Below are positions 51,272-64,000 of a DNA stretch of 64,000 nucleotides, piece by piece. The notes under the pieces were generated by a model. The model searched no databases. It saw nothing but the letters and a program-made list of their open reading frames with translations, and was not told the DNA's origin. The first letter of the stretch is position 1. Every line of letters starts with the position of its first letter. Source of the DNA: Hermatobates lingyangjiaoensis (lineage: Eukaryota > Arthropoda > Insecta > Hemiptera > Hermatobatidae); the NCBI GenBank assembly GCA_026182355.1, contig JAPFBL010000234.1:62001-126000 (forward strand), given 5' to 3'. A program made the position numbers and the translations under genes.

Positions 51272-54200
51272 AATCCACTAGGATATGTTTGTCTTCCCTT
51301 TTTTTCATTTTATTTCTTTATTATAATTCTTTTCGTGTTGTATTTACACCTACTAAGTGTTTACACTGTGGTGTTCAAGCGCCGTAATACAGACCTAACT
51401 TTTGCTAAGTCTCATTTCATTTCCTGCTAAATTTGAATGATACTTTGTTGATATTAGTTTATTGAGTTTAAAAATATCATCTATAAACATTAGAGTCTTT
51501 GAATTTGTCTTGTTTAATTCTAAAGTACGGATTTGAGAAGACCTTCATTACCCTCAGAACGTTTCTTGAGAAGCAGAAAAAAGTTTCCATGTCGTCCCAT
51601 AATTTCCATGTTGTCCTACTTCTGATTTCCTTTCAAATGGCTTCCTTTCTTGAGTTCTGTACCGATCCTGGAACACCCTGCATACAAACCAAGTTAAAGA
51701 TAACCCCTAAAGGTAATGAAGGGACTAAGGTTTGGGTGGGGACTGCCTAGTCAGAACAGTTTCACCTGGTTCACCTCTTTCCTAGGACAAATTCCAGGAG
51801 TGAGTTCGCTCTATCTTATTAAAACTGCTGTTTTTAAGCAAATAAAATATGCAGTTCTTACGAAATATTCATTCAATTCTAGTAAAAAATTAGAAATTAG
51901 GCTTATCAAAGTTGTGGCGTGTTTTTTATCATCTGATATATTTTAAAGAAGTAAAGATAAAATATTTGACACTTATAGGTCATTTATTAAAAAAAAAAAT
52001 AATTATTATACTAAAAATTGCCAACAAGTTAGTGAGAGGCCAACAATTTCGTTATATTAATCATTCTGATTACAATCCTTTGAGGTCTTTTAAAACTATC
52101 AAATTTAAATTGCTATTCTTAGTTGGTTTAAAATTACAGTTTTAATTCGTCTCAATTCTATAGACAAAAATATTTTTTTTATTAAAAAAGTTATTTTTAA
52201 CGGTTTCTTCTGTTTTAGTTCTGTTTGTTTTTAGAATTAACTAATGATTGAAACTGAGTTTTACTGTGTAAAAAATTACAAAACATTGATAGAGAAATGA
52301 AATTTAAACCAGTTATCCATATTAACTAATATTTAGGTAACTAAAAAAATAAAGAAAATATATCAATTTGGATGGTACCAAAAGTTACTCAATTCTCAAT
52401 TTTACTTCTATTAAATAGAACTATAAAGTGAATATTGACATTTTTTGGATTTAAAAATGCCCTCAGTCTTTAGTATATATAGAATTAGAAAACAAATAAT
52501 AGAGGAAAACATTAGAGGTTATAAATTGGTTAAGATTTTGGGTCCATACCCTTTATAGAAGCACAGAGGGAATTCATTAAAAAACAGCTAGTCGTTTCTT
52601 TGTGGCATATAAGATATACAAAAATTATCATTTTCATTTTGGTGATATGATTTCATTTTTGAAAATTTTAGGTCGAATTAATATCTATTATTTTATATTA
52701 AAAATTTTAAAGGAAAATAACTTAATTTTCTTTGAATATCTGTTTTCATTTTTTCTAAGGAAAGGAGGGGGTGATACATGGAGCGGTGACATCGGTTTCT
52801 TCAATTTATTTGATTTTAAGAGAAACTTAAAACTGAATCAGTTTCCATTGCTTGTGCAATATGTTATGATGTGGTATTTACTCATATTGGGGATTTCAAG
52901 AATTACGTCTCCAAACAAAAAATAAAATAAAATATTTAAAAAGTTCAACTAATTAAGTGTGAGAAGTAAGTATTATAGAGTTATAAAAGAAGAATTAATT
53001 TTTTTATTGAAAATGTTCCTATGATATTATTCGCAGAATTATAGCCAAGTTATGCACCAATTGAATAATTTAAGTAATTAACTAATTAATAAATTAAGTA
53101 TTTAGCTTGATGTCATCCTTTATGCTACCTTGATTAGTACTTATATTTTATTTACCATAATAACTTTATTTTTCCAAAAATAATCCTTAAAGTTCCTTCT
53201 CATAGAGATCGACTACACCTTACATGTCAGTCTACCGACTGTTTCTCATGAATATCAATTATTTTGAGTTTAGTAAAACCAGCTACTTTATTTGTGGTGC
53301 TAGACATTGAAACTATGAATTAAATGTGTTCTATTTTAAATTTTCATTGTTTTATTGTAATAATTTATAAATTTTTTTTAGAAACTGTTAGTTGCAATGT
53401 AAATGTAATTTGGAGTGTATTAATCTCAGTAACTGAATAATTAATTATAATTTAAAATTCAGATGAATGGTGTTGGATAATTGGCCTTTTATAGATGTCA
53501 TGAAGTAATAAGGCAATATATAACTTTGAGTATCGAAGTTCTTAGAGTCGAATTTGTATATTAAGCATAACGTACTAATTAGATATGAATTATTGACAAA
53601 TGTTAAAATTAATATTTTTTTAATTGAAAAAACTTTTAATTTTATTTTTAGATTTATATAGATTGCTTTTATATAGATGTGTTAAACTGTTAATAATTAA
53701 TTTTGGTTCAGTTTCTAGTTTTTAATTTAATAACCTAAAATTTGGAGAGATTTCAATAGTCAGTTATTATTTCAAGGTTTTAAATCTGTTATATTTATAT
53801 ATTAATTTTATTCCAATAATATTCTTATATTGACATAATTGTTTTAAAATATATTTTTGTTATCCGGTTTTGGTTAGTTAAATAAAAGTCCTCACCTATT
53901 GTTTCTTTTGTGAGACATTTTTAGGGCTACATAAATATAACAAACTGGTTTATTAAACAATAATGAGTATTACATATTATTAATACTTTATACAATATGA
54001 ATTACTTTAATTTATTTACAACAAAAGAATTTACTTCTTTGTTTATTTCCAAACCTTATGTACTAGAATGCTAGCCATAGCTACATTTATAGGTTACCGT
54101 ATTATCAATATGATATTCAGTTGTTAATAAAACCATAAAAACCCTGCTGGTTAATTTATAGTGAAAACTGTATTGAGAATATTTTTTAAGTATTTATAAT

Positions 54201-57129
54201 AATACTATCTATTTCACTTAACATATTTGTGTACATCTTCTGTTGCGTATATTTGTCCCATTTCTGATGTGTATTCTACATTGATTAATAATATTTAATA
54301 TTCATTATTGTTCACTAAACCATTTTTTACGTTTATGTAGCCCTGAAGGTGTTTAAGAAGAAACAACCGTAGATGGTTATTTTATGTGCCTGACCAAAAC
54401 ACGATGAAGGAGAACATTTTTCATATTACTTTTATGTATATGTTTTTCCTATCTACTTGTTATTTTTTTCAAAGTTTTAAAGAAGAAAGATTGAAATGAT
54501 ATTTTTTTTTATTGAGATATATTTTAGCATACAATCCTTGAGTACTCATGATTCTGCTGTTTTATATTCTACTTTCTTCATTTTGCTGAGTATTTTTCAA
54601 AAGATATGTCTACCTTTTTTCCTCTTTTAAATTGGATGACGAAATCATTTGCAACACTCTGTCTTTCGCATTTTTTCTGTCGTTTTTGTAGTTCCAATGG
54701 ATGAAGATCTATCACTTCTTAAATTAAAGTTCTTTAATCAGACTTTGATTTTTAGAACTGTTCAGAATTTTTTTATACCTGTTATCAGTAAATAGTTCTG
54801 GTTGAGGTCACATAGACATCCCTCCTAGAGTTAAGATATCATCAAGGAAAGCTGTTTTTTTTTTCAGACTGAAGCAAGAACAGCTTTTCGTGATTGAAAA
54901 CAGAGTGATTATATTTTAAGATGGTTGAGAAATGGTTAATATCAACAACATATTTCAGTATAATTGAGATTTACGAATGAAGCCTCAGTGGAACCTGGAT
55001 CATATCGAATTATAGATTGGAATATAAAAGTACAGATAGAGAATGAAACCTAAGTAGAATGAATAGAAAATTGAATGTTTTAAAAAAAAATTGAATTGAA
55101 TGTTTTAAAAAAACAGGTAGAGAGAGAGACAATAATAAACAGTAACGAAAATAACAGATGTAACTTTAGCTCTCTTAAAGTTTTTAATTTTCAAATTTCA
55201 TGAACATGAACTTCTATTTGGCCAAGTAAATTCCTAAAACGTGGACTGAGTAAAAAACTGGTCAGCATTTAAGACTTATTGAGTTCTCCTTCCACTACTT
55301 TTCTCTCTCTCTCTCTCTCTCTAAAACACATTAGTACAATGTCTAAAGTTATGAATGTATAATCATGCCCCCTACTAACTTCGTTGTAATTCGATAGTGA
55401 AACTCCTAAAACCATGTGTTATCCTCTTGCCTCCATTGTTGAAAGTAAAGTATATTTTGCTTTTAGCTTTGCCATGACAATGTTAATCCTCCTGTCTGAA
55501 CTATAGACCGCAACGCTATATCCAAAATCTTTTACCATCTATTTTAGATATCATAAAATTCTTTTCACATACAACCATAAACATTCTGTTTTGTTTTTCT
55601 GCATTCAACTCACGACACTCAAAGAATAGTCTATATCAGTCTTGTGTAAGATTTGAAGAAAATTGATCTTTACACAATCACACTTTTTTTATGCTTTTCC
55701 TCACGGGTTGTAACCCTACCATGAGGGAGTTTATTTTCGTTAACCTGTTCCCATTTGATTACAGGTCTTCTCATACATTGTTATTGATATTTGAACATCA
55801 TATATATCATATAATTCATCGATTGGTAAATTGTTTATAAAACTGAAGAAGTCTTTGTTGTACTTGGTGAACAGTCACACTGTAAGAAATCTTTGTATCT
55901 AGAGGAGTCTACTTTCCTTCTTATGTACTATAGTCTAAAATATGTTTTGCCTGGGGTTGTATTAAACATTCCAAACATGTCCAATGATTTTTTCAACGTA
56001 AGAGGCCAAGTAAACTAAACAGAACCATCTTCTGGTTGTTTTATAACACACGAAACAGTCGAATACATCTAACTTCCTTTGCAGTTCCTTTTTGAACTCT
56101 TGATAAAAGACTCAGTTTCCTATTATCTTCCTGCTATAGACAACACTATCAATGCAGATGACCATGAACTTAACAGTTTTCTTAACAGTTGCGAATAAAG
56201 ACATGAACCTCTGTTCATGAATGAATAGAAAGTTTCATCGAAAGTCCATTTCGATGAAATACATCGGGCTTGCTAACTGTAAAACGTTGTTTTTTCTTGA
56301 AGGTCAATATTCTATCACTTCAGCATCTTTGATTTAAACTGTTTAGAATTTGCTTTAGCTGCCCTCAGTAAATAGTTCTGGTTGGGTCAAACAGGCATCC
56401 CTCCTAGATTAAGATATAATATAGGACCGACTGTTTTACGTCAGACTGAAGCAAGAACAGCTTTTCGAGATTGAATACTCAAACTGGTAGAGAGATGGTT
56501 AATATCAACAAGAGAAATGAGCAGATGTTAAAACTTTCTTTTTAACAGAAAACACAACTTTTTGTATAATACAGCAGAATCATGGTGGAACGAAATGATA
56601 TCTTTGTCATACGTTAATAAAATAAACTGAAGTAAAACATTAATTAATATAGAGTGTTCTCCCAAAACAAAATATTCCAGTACCTAAGTCATACCTTATT
56701 AAGCATACTTGCAATCAGTAAAAGTACCTGTTGTCCACACATAGGCTTTAATGACTAAATGTTACTATCTAGATAGATGTATTTTTGATGTTGAATGTCA
56801 ATACAGCTTTAATTCGTGCCAGTAAATCTTAACAGATATATTGGTTATGTTATTCCACGACCAATTCAATATTAATTGTTCTGGTCTTAAAAGTTATAGT
56901 TACCTTTTAACGAAGTACTGTCTATTTTTCTAGGTCTATTTATTTTTTGCTCTTGTTTTTTTAAATGAATTTTTGGAAAGATGGAAATATATAATTTTGT
57001 TTTATCTGTGATAATTTCCTGAATGTTACCAAAAAAAAAAACTTGTTGGGTGCAAATTTAATAAAAAATAAAGATTTATTTAGTGAAATGAGTTTTGTAG
57101 TTTTAATTCATATATATTAAAGCTCATAT
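51272..57129. other. Region between the genes, no gene recognised
   Basis: Mostly AT-rich. Open frames of 76-107 codons (for example 52602-52925) are K/I/N/F-rich translations without domains. A related phrase pair, CAGTAAATAGTTCTGGTTG with CATCCCTCCTAGA (54786-54832 and 56364-56405), followed by CAGACTGAAGCAAGAACAGC, marks a diverged duplicate. A (TC)n tract lies at 55305-55321. Confidence 0.4.
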
Positions 57130-57420
57130 AGGATGAATAGACCACAGGGAGAAATCTATTCTCGATTCAAAACACACCGACTTCTTCCAAACTGGTCTTA
57201 CCTATTACTGCTAGAGTTAGAATAGGACACATAGTGTGCAGTAGATCCAACCGAGCAACTGCGATGATTGCACGAGGAAGAAGAGACATTGGAACATATA
57301 CTGCTGAACTGAACCTCCGAAAACCCAGCAAGAAATACCCTACCAGAGACCCTAGCACGTAATGAAACCCCGATGAAGGATATTCTACAGAAAAAGAAAT
57401 ATTAGGTATTAGCTGCTTTG
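57130..57420 (+). pseudogene. LINE ORF2 C-terminal tail relic
   Basis: The frame at 57271-57312 reads HEEEETLEHILLN and stop, resembling the C..C....ET.EH(I/L)L..C zinc-knuckle tail of Jockey/R1-type ORF2. The upstream RVRIGH piece in another frame fits the preceding R.GH block. Heavily decayed. Confidence 0.5.
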
Positions 57421-58539
57421 CATTCATCTTTGAATAAGTAAAATTGATCTTTTTTTTAAATAATGTAATATGCACGCGAGTTTATTTAACTTAAATTAAG
57501 TTTATTTAAAAATTAAATTTTAAGTTTAAGGTTATGTGAATGTTACAGCTTGGTTATTAGGTAATAGAATTTTTGAGTTAATATCGAATAACTCTTAGCC
57601 ATTCATAGCATCAGTAGTCAATTAAGTGATAGTATATAGAGAATATGGCTAACCGAATGACCTCAACCCTAACATAGAATGGGTTCCTATAGATTTATAC
57701 TACTACATTACCCATAAGAATGGAAAAAATTGATACTAAGGAAATTGCCAGTCAACCATGTTCAAATGCCCTGACATTTATCAAAAAAAAAAAAAAAATC
57801 ACACATGCTCTTATTTTATTTTAAAGAGAGTGATATTTTCCGAAAAACAAAAAAATTTTTTTCATGTTAATGTACTTCATAATGTATTAGAAATATCAAA
57901 TCCTTCTGATTCGTAATATTGAAAATAGTGTAAACCGAAAGTAGTGTAAAAATGCGTTATTCCTTTGGATACTAGATATATTTTTCCCAGTAAATAACAC
58001 TATATGAGTTAGTGTTATGGTTGAAGTCATCTGCTTCAAATGGATCTTGTTCATATACGAATCTTTTCGACGGTGAATATATTTTCTAGCTAATTGTGGA
58101 ATAGTGGGGGGTGGGGGTGGGTGATTTCAAGAGGGGTGAAATTCAATTTGGGTTTTCAGGGGGTGAATTGTGATACGAGTAGTAAGTTTATAGAGTGGGG
58201 AAAGCAATTACAGGTTCTGATCTCTTAATCATAAATTAAAAAATACTATTTTAATTGAATTAGCATTTCTTATATTCATAACAATTTTTAATTAACATTC
58301 AATCTTCAAAATTTTGTTGTAAACATAGTCTGTGTAAAGATGTAAATATATATAATAATAAAAAAAATAAAAGATTTTTTTTAATATTTGCACATTTTTT
58401 TGAAATTCACTTTTTGTATAAGACTATCTTAGAAAGAAGGGTGGGGTGGATGACATTATAACAAATGGCGAGAGGAATGAAGAGGCCAAACAAAGCAGAG
58501 AACACCTTGTGTGAAGTATTGAATGTTTGAGTTGGAGTC
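57421..58539. other. Intergenic, no gene recognised
   Basis: Contains a G-rich tract at about 58105-58122 (runs of G broken by single T) that could form a quadruplex, and otherwise AT-rich sequence. Confidence 0.35.
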
Positions 58540-58865
58540 AAATAGTAGCCTTAGATGTTTTTATATTAGAGATGGAAGTTTTTGAGTATTCTGGCCATAG
58601 AAGTACTCACTGAGTTCAATCAAACAATAGTCCTAGATGTTTTTATATTAGATATGGAAGTTTTTGAGTATTCTGGCCATAGAAGTACTCACTGAGTTCA
58701 ATCAAACAATAGCCTAGATGTTTTTATATTAGATATGGAAGTTTTTGAGTATTCTGGCCATAGAAGTACTCACTGAGTTCAATCAAACAATAGCCCTAGA
58801 TGTTTTTATATTAGATATGGAAGTTTTTGAGTATTCTGGCCATAGAAGTACTCACTGAGTTCGAT
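58540..58865. repeat. Tandem repeat, 82-bp unit, four copies
   Basis: Units start TGTTTTTATATTAGA(T/G)ATGG at 58556, 58638, 58719 and 58801 and include TTCTGGCCATAGAAGTACTC. Near-identical copies point to recent amplification. It lies about 500 bases beyond the 3' end of the V-ATPase F coding region. Confidence 0.9.
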
Positions 58866-59017
58866 CTCATCAGTTACTAGTCAAAAGATCCTTTCTTTAA
58901 TAAACTTATGACAAAAATTATCTCTAATTAAAAAATAAGGTAATATTTGCAGTAGATAAAAAAAAGAGGTTCTCCTAAAAGGAAATTAAAATAAGTTGCC
59001 ATAAATAATATTCAACA

Positions 59018-59023
59018 TTTATT
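59018..59023 (-). terminator. Candidate polyadenylation signal for the V-ATPase F gene
   Basis: AATAAA on the minus strand about 330 bases past the stop codon. Other AT-rich candidates exist. Confidence 0.3.
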
Positions 59024-59351
59024 TACATGAATAAATCATAAATGGAATGAATAAACTAGAAAGTAAACTATTCATGTTTTTAGAAATGTACATCCAACAA
59101 TTTCATTTTTTTTTATACATCCAATAGTCAATATTTACATAAGAACATATAATCTCTAATGTTAGAATTTCAGCGCATAGTATATATAATTAACAGACAT
59201 TTAAAATATAAACAGAACTAGACGAACAGGTTTCTACAGAAATGATTGACGACAAGTGGGAATTAATACCTTCACAACGCTGGTTTTAAAGGTAATTCTT
59301 ATGATTTTTTTTTCTGTATTATGCACTTTTTTGGTCCAGATATCCAGCTGT

Positions 59352-62083
59352 TTAACGTGCTATGTCTTCTGGATTAAACATTCCCTGAAAGAATAATTTT
59401 ATTAATATTGATATCTATTAAGCCACTGTGCTTATTAGCAGGCAAGAATTCACAAGGATATAAACAAAAGATCATTAAATAAAAATTGGCTTAAGTCAAG
59501 TTTTGGCAATTGCAGAAACACAACCATGTTGAATTCCATTTGATGACCTGTATTCTACGTATTTATTACAGTATTTTATTTTTCACATACATTAAGAATA
59601 TCTGATTCTGCATTTTAATATCTGATATTAGTTTTAGATGTGTTAATATATGTAGGGTAACTGAGATTTATACGTGTTTGAAATGGACACAGTGCAAATC
59701 AAACAGAGCTTTAGAACAATTACGATGAAAGTTTTAAGTAATTAATAATTAAGTTTTTGGTGTTGAAATTCCATTTTCTCGCGTTAACCTCAGTCATAAT
59801 TCATTGTTGTCCTATAAACTTCACTAAAGTCTTCTTCCTTTCGTAGTATTTTAATAATAGTGTTTCAGGTATCGGTGATTGAAGCCGATAACAATTTATT
59901 CACAGTTTTTTTTCTTATGCCTTCAGTTTATGTTTTTAGTAAATTCAGCCAACAAGCTTATTGCGTTTGTTAGACTTATCTTCTAATAGGTCAATAGTTT
60001 GAGTAGTGCAATCATGAATAGCCACTTATGTGTTTGAAAGAGACGCAGGTATTTAAATGGCCCGAGTCCCTGTCACCATCAGTGAACCCATGTGTCACAG
60101 GAAGCCTTTAGCGATTCAATTGCTTTCCACATACTTCAGTCGCTTGATGAGTTAGCCAGTGTACTGTAATTGACAATCTGATCTAGATTTTTTTTGTTAC
60201 ATGGCAGGACGCCAGGTTAGCCCAGTGGCTTACATATTGGTAGATCCGTCGTTCCATATCTACTCTGGCCCTCGATTTATTCACGCTGGAAATGAAAAAA
60301 AAATTGAGCACGTCGCCTCCTGGAGATATTATGCCTGTTTTGATTCATTACCATGTACCTCATCCTTTTGACAACACCATAGAATAAAGCAAATCAGGCC
60401 GATGCTTCTTTACGTGGAGTCCTTTCATCATTTTAGGTAGCACAATTTGACATTAATAAATTGAAGATCGCAGAGGCACTAACCTTGTGCGGCAGGTTAA
60501 TGAACAGTCAGACTTGTGTGATTTCACTTTTTTTACAGCTGGTACATAAAATCGTTCCCAGTTATTCACTGGGCCGAGGAATCAACTAGAGGAAAGTATT
60601 CCAATACTCACGGGTGGCTCTTTTATAAATCTAGTATAATCACTACTACAATTTTTGAAGGGTTATTTCCATCCTTCTCATTCCAGTACTCAATACTGTA
60701 TTAATACTAACCTTGCTTGGTGCCTTAGTTTTAAATTCCTTTTTATTATGTTTCAAATGAAAATACTTATCCAGTCATTGTATAACGCCAATAGATTACT
60801 ATTGAAGTCAGTCTTAGTGTACTTTTAACGTGACAACATTAATCAGAATTAGAAATTCGTCATCTCTTTACGAATAAGTGTAAGAACCTCACTTATAAGT
60901 AAAAACATAAGTTTTTGGAAACAATATTATAGAAAACTCAAAAAAATAAATACATATAAAGAATTGTATGTCTTATGAACACTGAATTGCGGTAAACATA
61001 ACAGATAAAGTAAAAAATATGTTAAGGCCTGGCAACTAATCGTAGGACAGTAGAGCACAAATTTGGATAAGCATAAAAACTTACATCAATTTCAGTCTTC
61101 GATATTGCTTTACCTCCCAGTTAAATATTTTAAAAGCATCTTTGCCTACTTTCAATTAATGTACCGAAGTTCTGTACCAAAATGGACTCTTGAGAGTGAA
61201 GTAGCTCGAACTATTTTACAGGTAATATTTATGGAAGTGCGAATATTTGTTCAAGAGTTTTCTATTCAGCAGTATTGTCAATGGTGTTTAGTCAACTCGT
61301 AGTCCACTTTTAGACACTAGGTTCATCTCCTTAGTACTGCTTTTTTATAGTGAAGAAAAACACCTATGACAGTTTCATTCTTCTAAATGTAATTAAACAG
61401 TTAAAAGTATTTGAACACCCAATTATAGATTAACACTACTACTAACCCCGATAAGTCATGCAAATAAAGTAATTCTTTTACCTTAGCACGCCTTAGAATT
61501 GAATCCTTGCTTGCATCATAAGGATGATCTTTGGAAGGAATTTCAAGAACAGCTGGAATCGGATCCGTATGGCTATCAATGCAATGTCTTATCAGCTCTG
61601 CAACCTAAAGTGAACACAACATTTCATATTAAGATATCATTAAGAGAACATATATTATATTTAAAAAAAAAATACAGACATTTTGGTTGATAAGAATAAT
61701 ATCAACATCATCCCGTTTTACAAATTTCTTAAAGGTGTCCTCAATTTCAGTAATACTCGTATCTGGAAACAGAATACTATTGAATACATCGTACTGAAAA
61801 TAAATAAAGTTTATTGTTATACTTACTTTTATCAACTACCATGAAGTTGGGATGACGGTTTTTGTTTATTTCACCAATACCTCCTAATAAAAAGCCAACA
61901 CAGGTATCCTAAAATTAAAAGGGAATAAGGAAACACCAGTTGGGTTACGCCCACTTCTTCAAAAACCATTACATATTGAGTAATTCACAACCAATTGTAC
62001 ATATTTATACAAAATTTTATTAATTTTACCTCATCTCCAATTACAGCTAGAAGTTTCCCTTTAATTCCAGAATGTAAAGTCAT
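59352..62083 (-). CDS. ATP6V1F: V-type proton ATPase subunit F, five exons (124 aa)
   Basis: Subunit F is part of the central rotor stalk of the cytosolic V1 sector and helps couple ATP hydrolysis to proton pumping. Exons on the minus strand are 62030-62083, 61827-61908, 61680-61762, 61482-61604 and 59352-59384. Conserved stretches in order are [103 protein letters not shown] and [10 protein letters not shown]. They cover the whole family, and 124 aa equals the length I know for the fly protein. Junctions are GT-AG with matching phases. The donor after exon 3 (GTCTGT) is weak, and the last exon encodes only ten residues plus the stop after a 2.1-kb intron. The gene is intact and converges with the ISPD-like gene. 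Confidence 0.95.
60120..60345 (+). repeat. SINE fragment in V-ATPase F intron 4
   Basis: 60210-60340 has TTAGCCCAGTGGCTTA, GGTAGATCCGTCGTTCCATA, CCCTCGATTTATTCACGC and ATTGAGCACGTCGCC, matching the tRNA-like head and the start of the SINE body seen at 63835. It sits antisense to the gene. Confidence 0.6.
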
Positions 62084-63830
62084 TTTAAATTACAATATAA
62101 GGAAAAAAACTAAATTGAACTACAATAACAGGGTGTATGATAAAAGGCAGGTTAACCAACCATAAGCCAAAAAATTAACAATAAGAATTTTTTAAATCAT
62201 ATAATATTAGCACTGAAACATTGAATTATGCCTCATGTCTCTAAATAAATCAGTATTATAAAATGTAATTTTTTCAAATGCCACATTAATAGATGAAATT
62301 GTAAAAATGTAATGTTAATTATGTTAAAATTTGATGAGTTGCTATTTAAGTAATGTTTGTTTTAAAATCCCTTCTTAAAAACATTGTCACATTATAAATG
62401 TGACTTAACTATGTCCATTAAAGGCATTGTAAACTTAACTTTAAAGTTTTATTTTGGAAAGATTAAAATTAATTTATGAAATTCTATTTTAGCTCACTCT
62501 ATCTTCGTTGAGGATTATGAGAATATTATATATATTATATTACAACAAATATACTTGTTTATGATTCATTACAAGTATATCCTTGTAATATATACTTGTT
62601 TTATGTAAGATAATTTCATACTGTGAGGTAAGTATTGTTCGGGTGTCTTTCTGCAAGAGTCAATAGTTTTAAATAGAAAGTGGCATGTTGGTTTTCTTTA
62701 GCAGGTCAACATAATCCACCATAATGTATCTTATCATGTAGCCCTACCTAACCACTTTTGCGTTAAGTTATATAATCTTCTTCTCACATGAACTAGTTCT
62801 TTATAAAACTGATGTCCTGCCGTAACACTTAGAACAATATATTTTGGAGACCACAAAGAATTCTAATTTGTTCAAACTTTCAAAACCAATGGCTTGTTTT
62901 CTTAGAGCCTCCTTCAGATAACTTTAAGTCTCAGGATGTATAAGAAATCATGGAACATGTTTTATTATCATGTATAGTCAATATTCTTGTTGGAAACTTG
63001 GGCAATTGAGACTAGAAATTCTCAGCACAAACACTATAACCCCACTGTTTATTTATTTCCTCCGACCGAATTCCTTTTGTAATAATAGATCGAAATAAAA
63101 ACAATATTTTATTAACACTATATTAAATACCTCCTCTCTATTGCCGAAAATTTATAAAACAAATTTTATATGGATCAAAACTTAAATTATATAATTAGAT
63201 TTATTAACGAAATACGAATACGTTATTACTTATTTATTGATTACAATACTCAGATAAATTGTAAGAATTAAATTTTAAATTAATTGATGAGTAACAAGAA
63301 CATTGTATACAATGTAATCTTATCTGTTTTTTCCTCTTTTCTGAAACCTAATTGAACTAGTAAGTCCGAATTCCCATTTTACCTAAGCTGATTATTTACT
63401 TCTTCTTCAGGCGAAGATACAGAGCTTGTCTTCTTAATGACTCTTCATTATCATCTTCTTCATCATCACTATCTCATTCTTTTCGCTTCAGCTTATTAGT
63501 CTTTACTATTCACATACTGTCTCCTTTTCAAATCATTTTGATTATATGATGAAATAAAAGACGTTTGGTTATTAGGTTGGAAGGTCTTTTGGAGCTTCTA
63601 CTTGGCTCGAAATACATTCACCGATATGAGCTGAATGATTGATCAACAAACTGCTTTTTGAGACTTAAACTCTAAAGTTATCTCGTTCCTGCAACCTCCA
63701 TTTGTACTTTCTATTTTTTTTATTTTTTTTTTTTTTTTTGATCAAACATATTAGCTTTTGAATAAATAGGTTTTTCCTAAATAGCCTTATTCAGTACCAA
63801 GATATCTCTAATGAAGGAGTAATTACGCTC
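62084..63830. other. Upstream region of the V-ATPase F gene
   Basis: AT-rich, with palindromic ATATTATATATATTATAT-like sequence at about 62525 and an interrupted T-run at 63711-63739. The promoter is expected next to 62084, but no element can be named. No other gene recognised. Confidence 0.4.
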
Positions 63831-64000
63831 AGTTGTTAACGTACTCGTCTCTGAATTAATAGGACCGGGGTTCGATCCCCACCTGGCCCTCGATTTATTC
63901 ATGCGGAGGTGAATAAATTGAGCACGTCGTCCCTAAGAAAAGGGCGTTAAACTGTCGGCCCCGAGCCTGTATGATGTCAGATACTCGTTAAAGATCTCTA
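63831..64000 (+). repeat. tRNA-derived SINE, head intact, runs off the window
   Basis: The head has GCTCAGTTGTTAACGTA (A-box-like) and GGTTCGATCCC at 63869-63879, a near-consensus pol III B box, then CACCTGGCCCTCGATTTATT, ATTGAGCACGTCG, GTTAAACTGTCGGCC and GAGCCTGTATGATGTCAGAT. This is the best-preserved head in the window and shows the family is tRNA-derived. The tail lies beyond position 64000. Confidence 0.8.

Noticed and set aside
52602..52925. 107-codon open frame between the genes
   Set aside because: K/I/F/N-rich composition typical of random AT-rich DNA; no domain recognised.
63831..63905. Possible functional tRNA gene
   Set aside because: It has a good B box but the arms do not close into a cloverleaf, and the sequence continues into the SINE body shared with other copies.

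Overview
The window looks like AT-rich, repeat-choked nuclear DNA from an animal, most likely an arthropod or related ecdysozoan. The grounds are GT-AG introns in two recognisable animal genes, an insect-type Copia element with the classic initiator-tRNA-Met half-molecule primer site, Jockey-like LINE relics, mariner and hAT elements, many Penelope-like (PLE) relics, and a short SINE tail of the CCTAA type. The species cannot be fixed from the sequence. There are no bacterial operons, no CRISPR array and no convincing intact tRNA gene.

Two host genes lie at the right-hand side and converge. (1) 41946-51066, plus strand: a six-exon homologue (392 aa as modelled) of ISPD/CRPPA, the CDP-ribitol pyrophosphorylase of the alpha-dystroglycan glycosylation pathway. 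The fold can be followed end to end, but both signature catalytic motifs of the cytidylyltransferase domain are unrecognisable. (2) 59352-62083, minus strand: a complete five-exon V-ATPase subunit F gene (124 aa), well conserved.

The left 41 kb holds no host gene I can support. It is a graveyard of mobile elements: PLE remnants (500-5325, 13.1-13.6 kb, 20.1-30.0 kb, 34.4-40.5 kb), a LINE reverse transcriptase fragment (10.4 kb), two copies of a short hAT element that keeps only the transposase C-terminus (14.7 and 36.2 kb), a recently inserted but internally deleted Copia (15.7-18.9 kb), a mariner derivative (20.8 kb), a LINE RNase H/tail relic (24.4 kb), two PLE GIY-YIG endonuclease fragments (28.2 and 29.1 kb), SINE fragments and several unclassified repeat families. 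The ISPD introns hold a mariner relic, a hAT MITE with a perfect 8-bp target duplication, a SINE and a TRIM-like miniature LTR element.

The most striking structure is a set of roughly 30 hammerhead-ribozyme-like motifs in several unrelated sequence families. Most keep the CTGANGA and GAA core boxes, a stem II whose two sides change together, a stem I, and a stem III that is a short perfect palindrome beginning with A and ending with T (AGATCT, AATT, ATAT, ATATAT, AGGCCT, ACGT). A self-complementary stem III is what a ribozyme working as a dimer would need, as described for Penelope-like elements. Many copies sit in head-to-head fold-back elements with one motif per arm and are bordered by (TA)n tracts.
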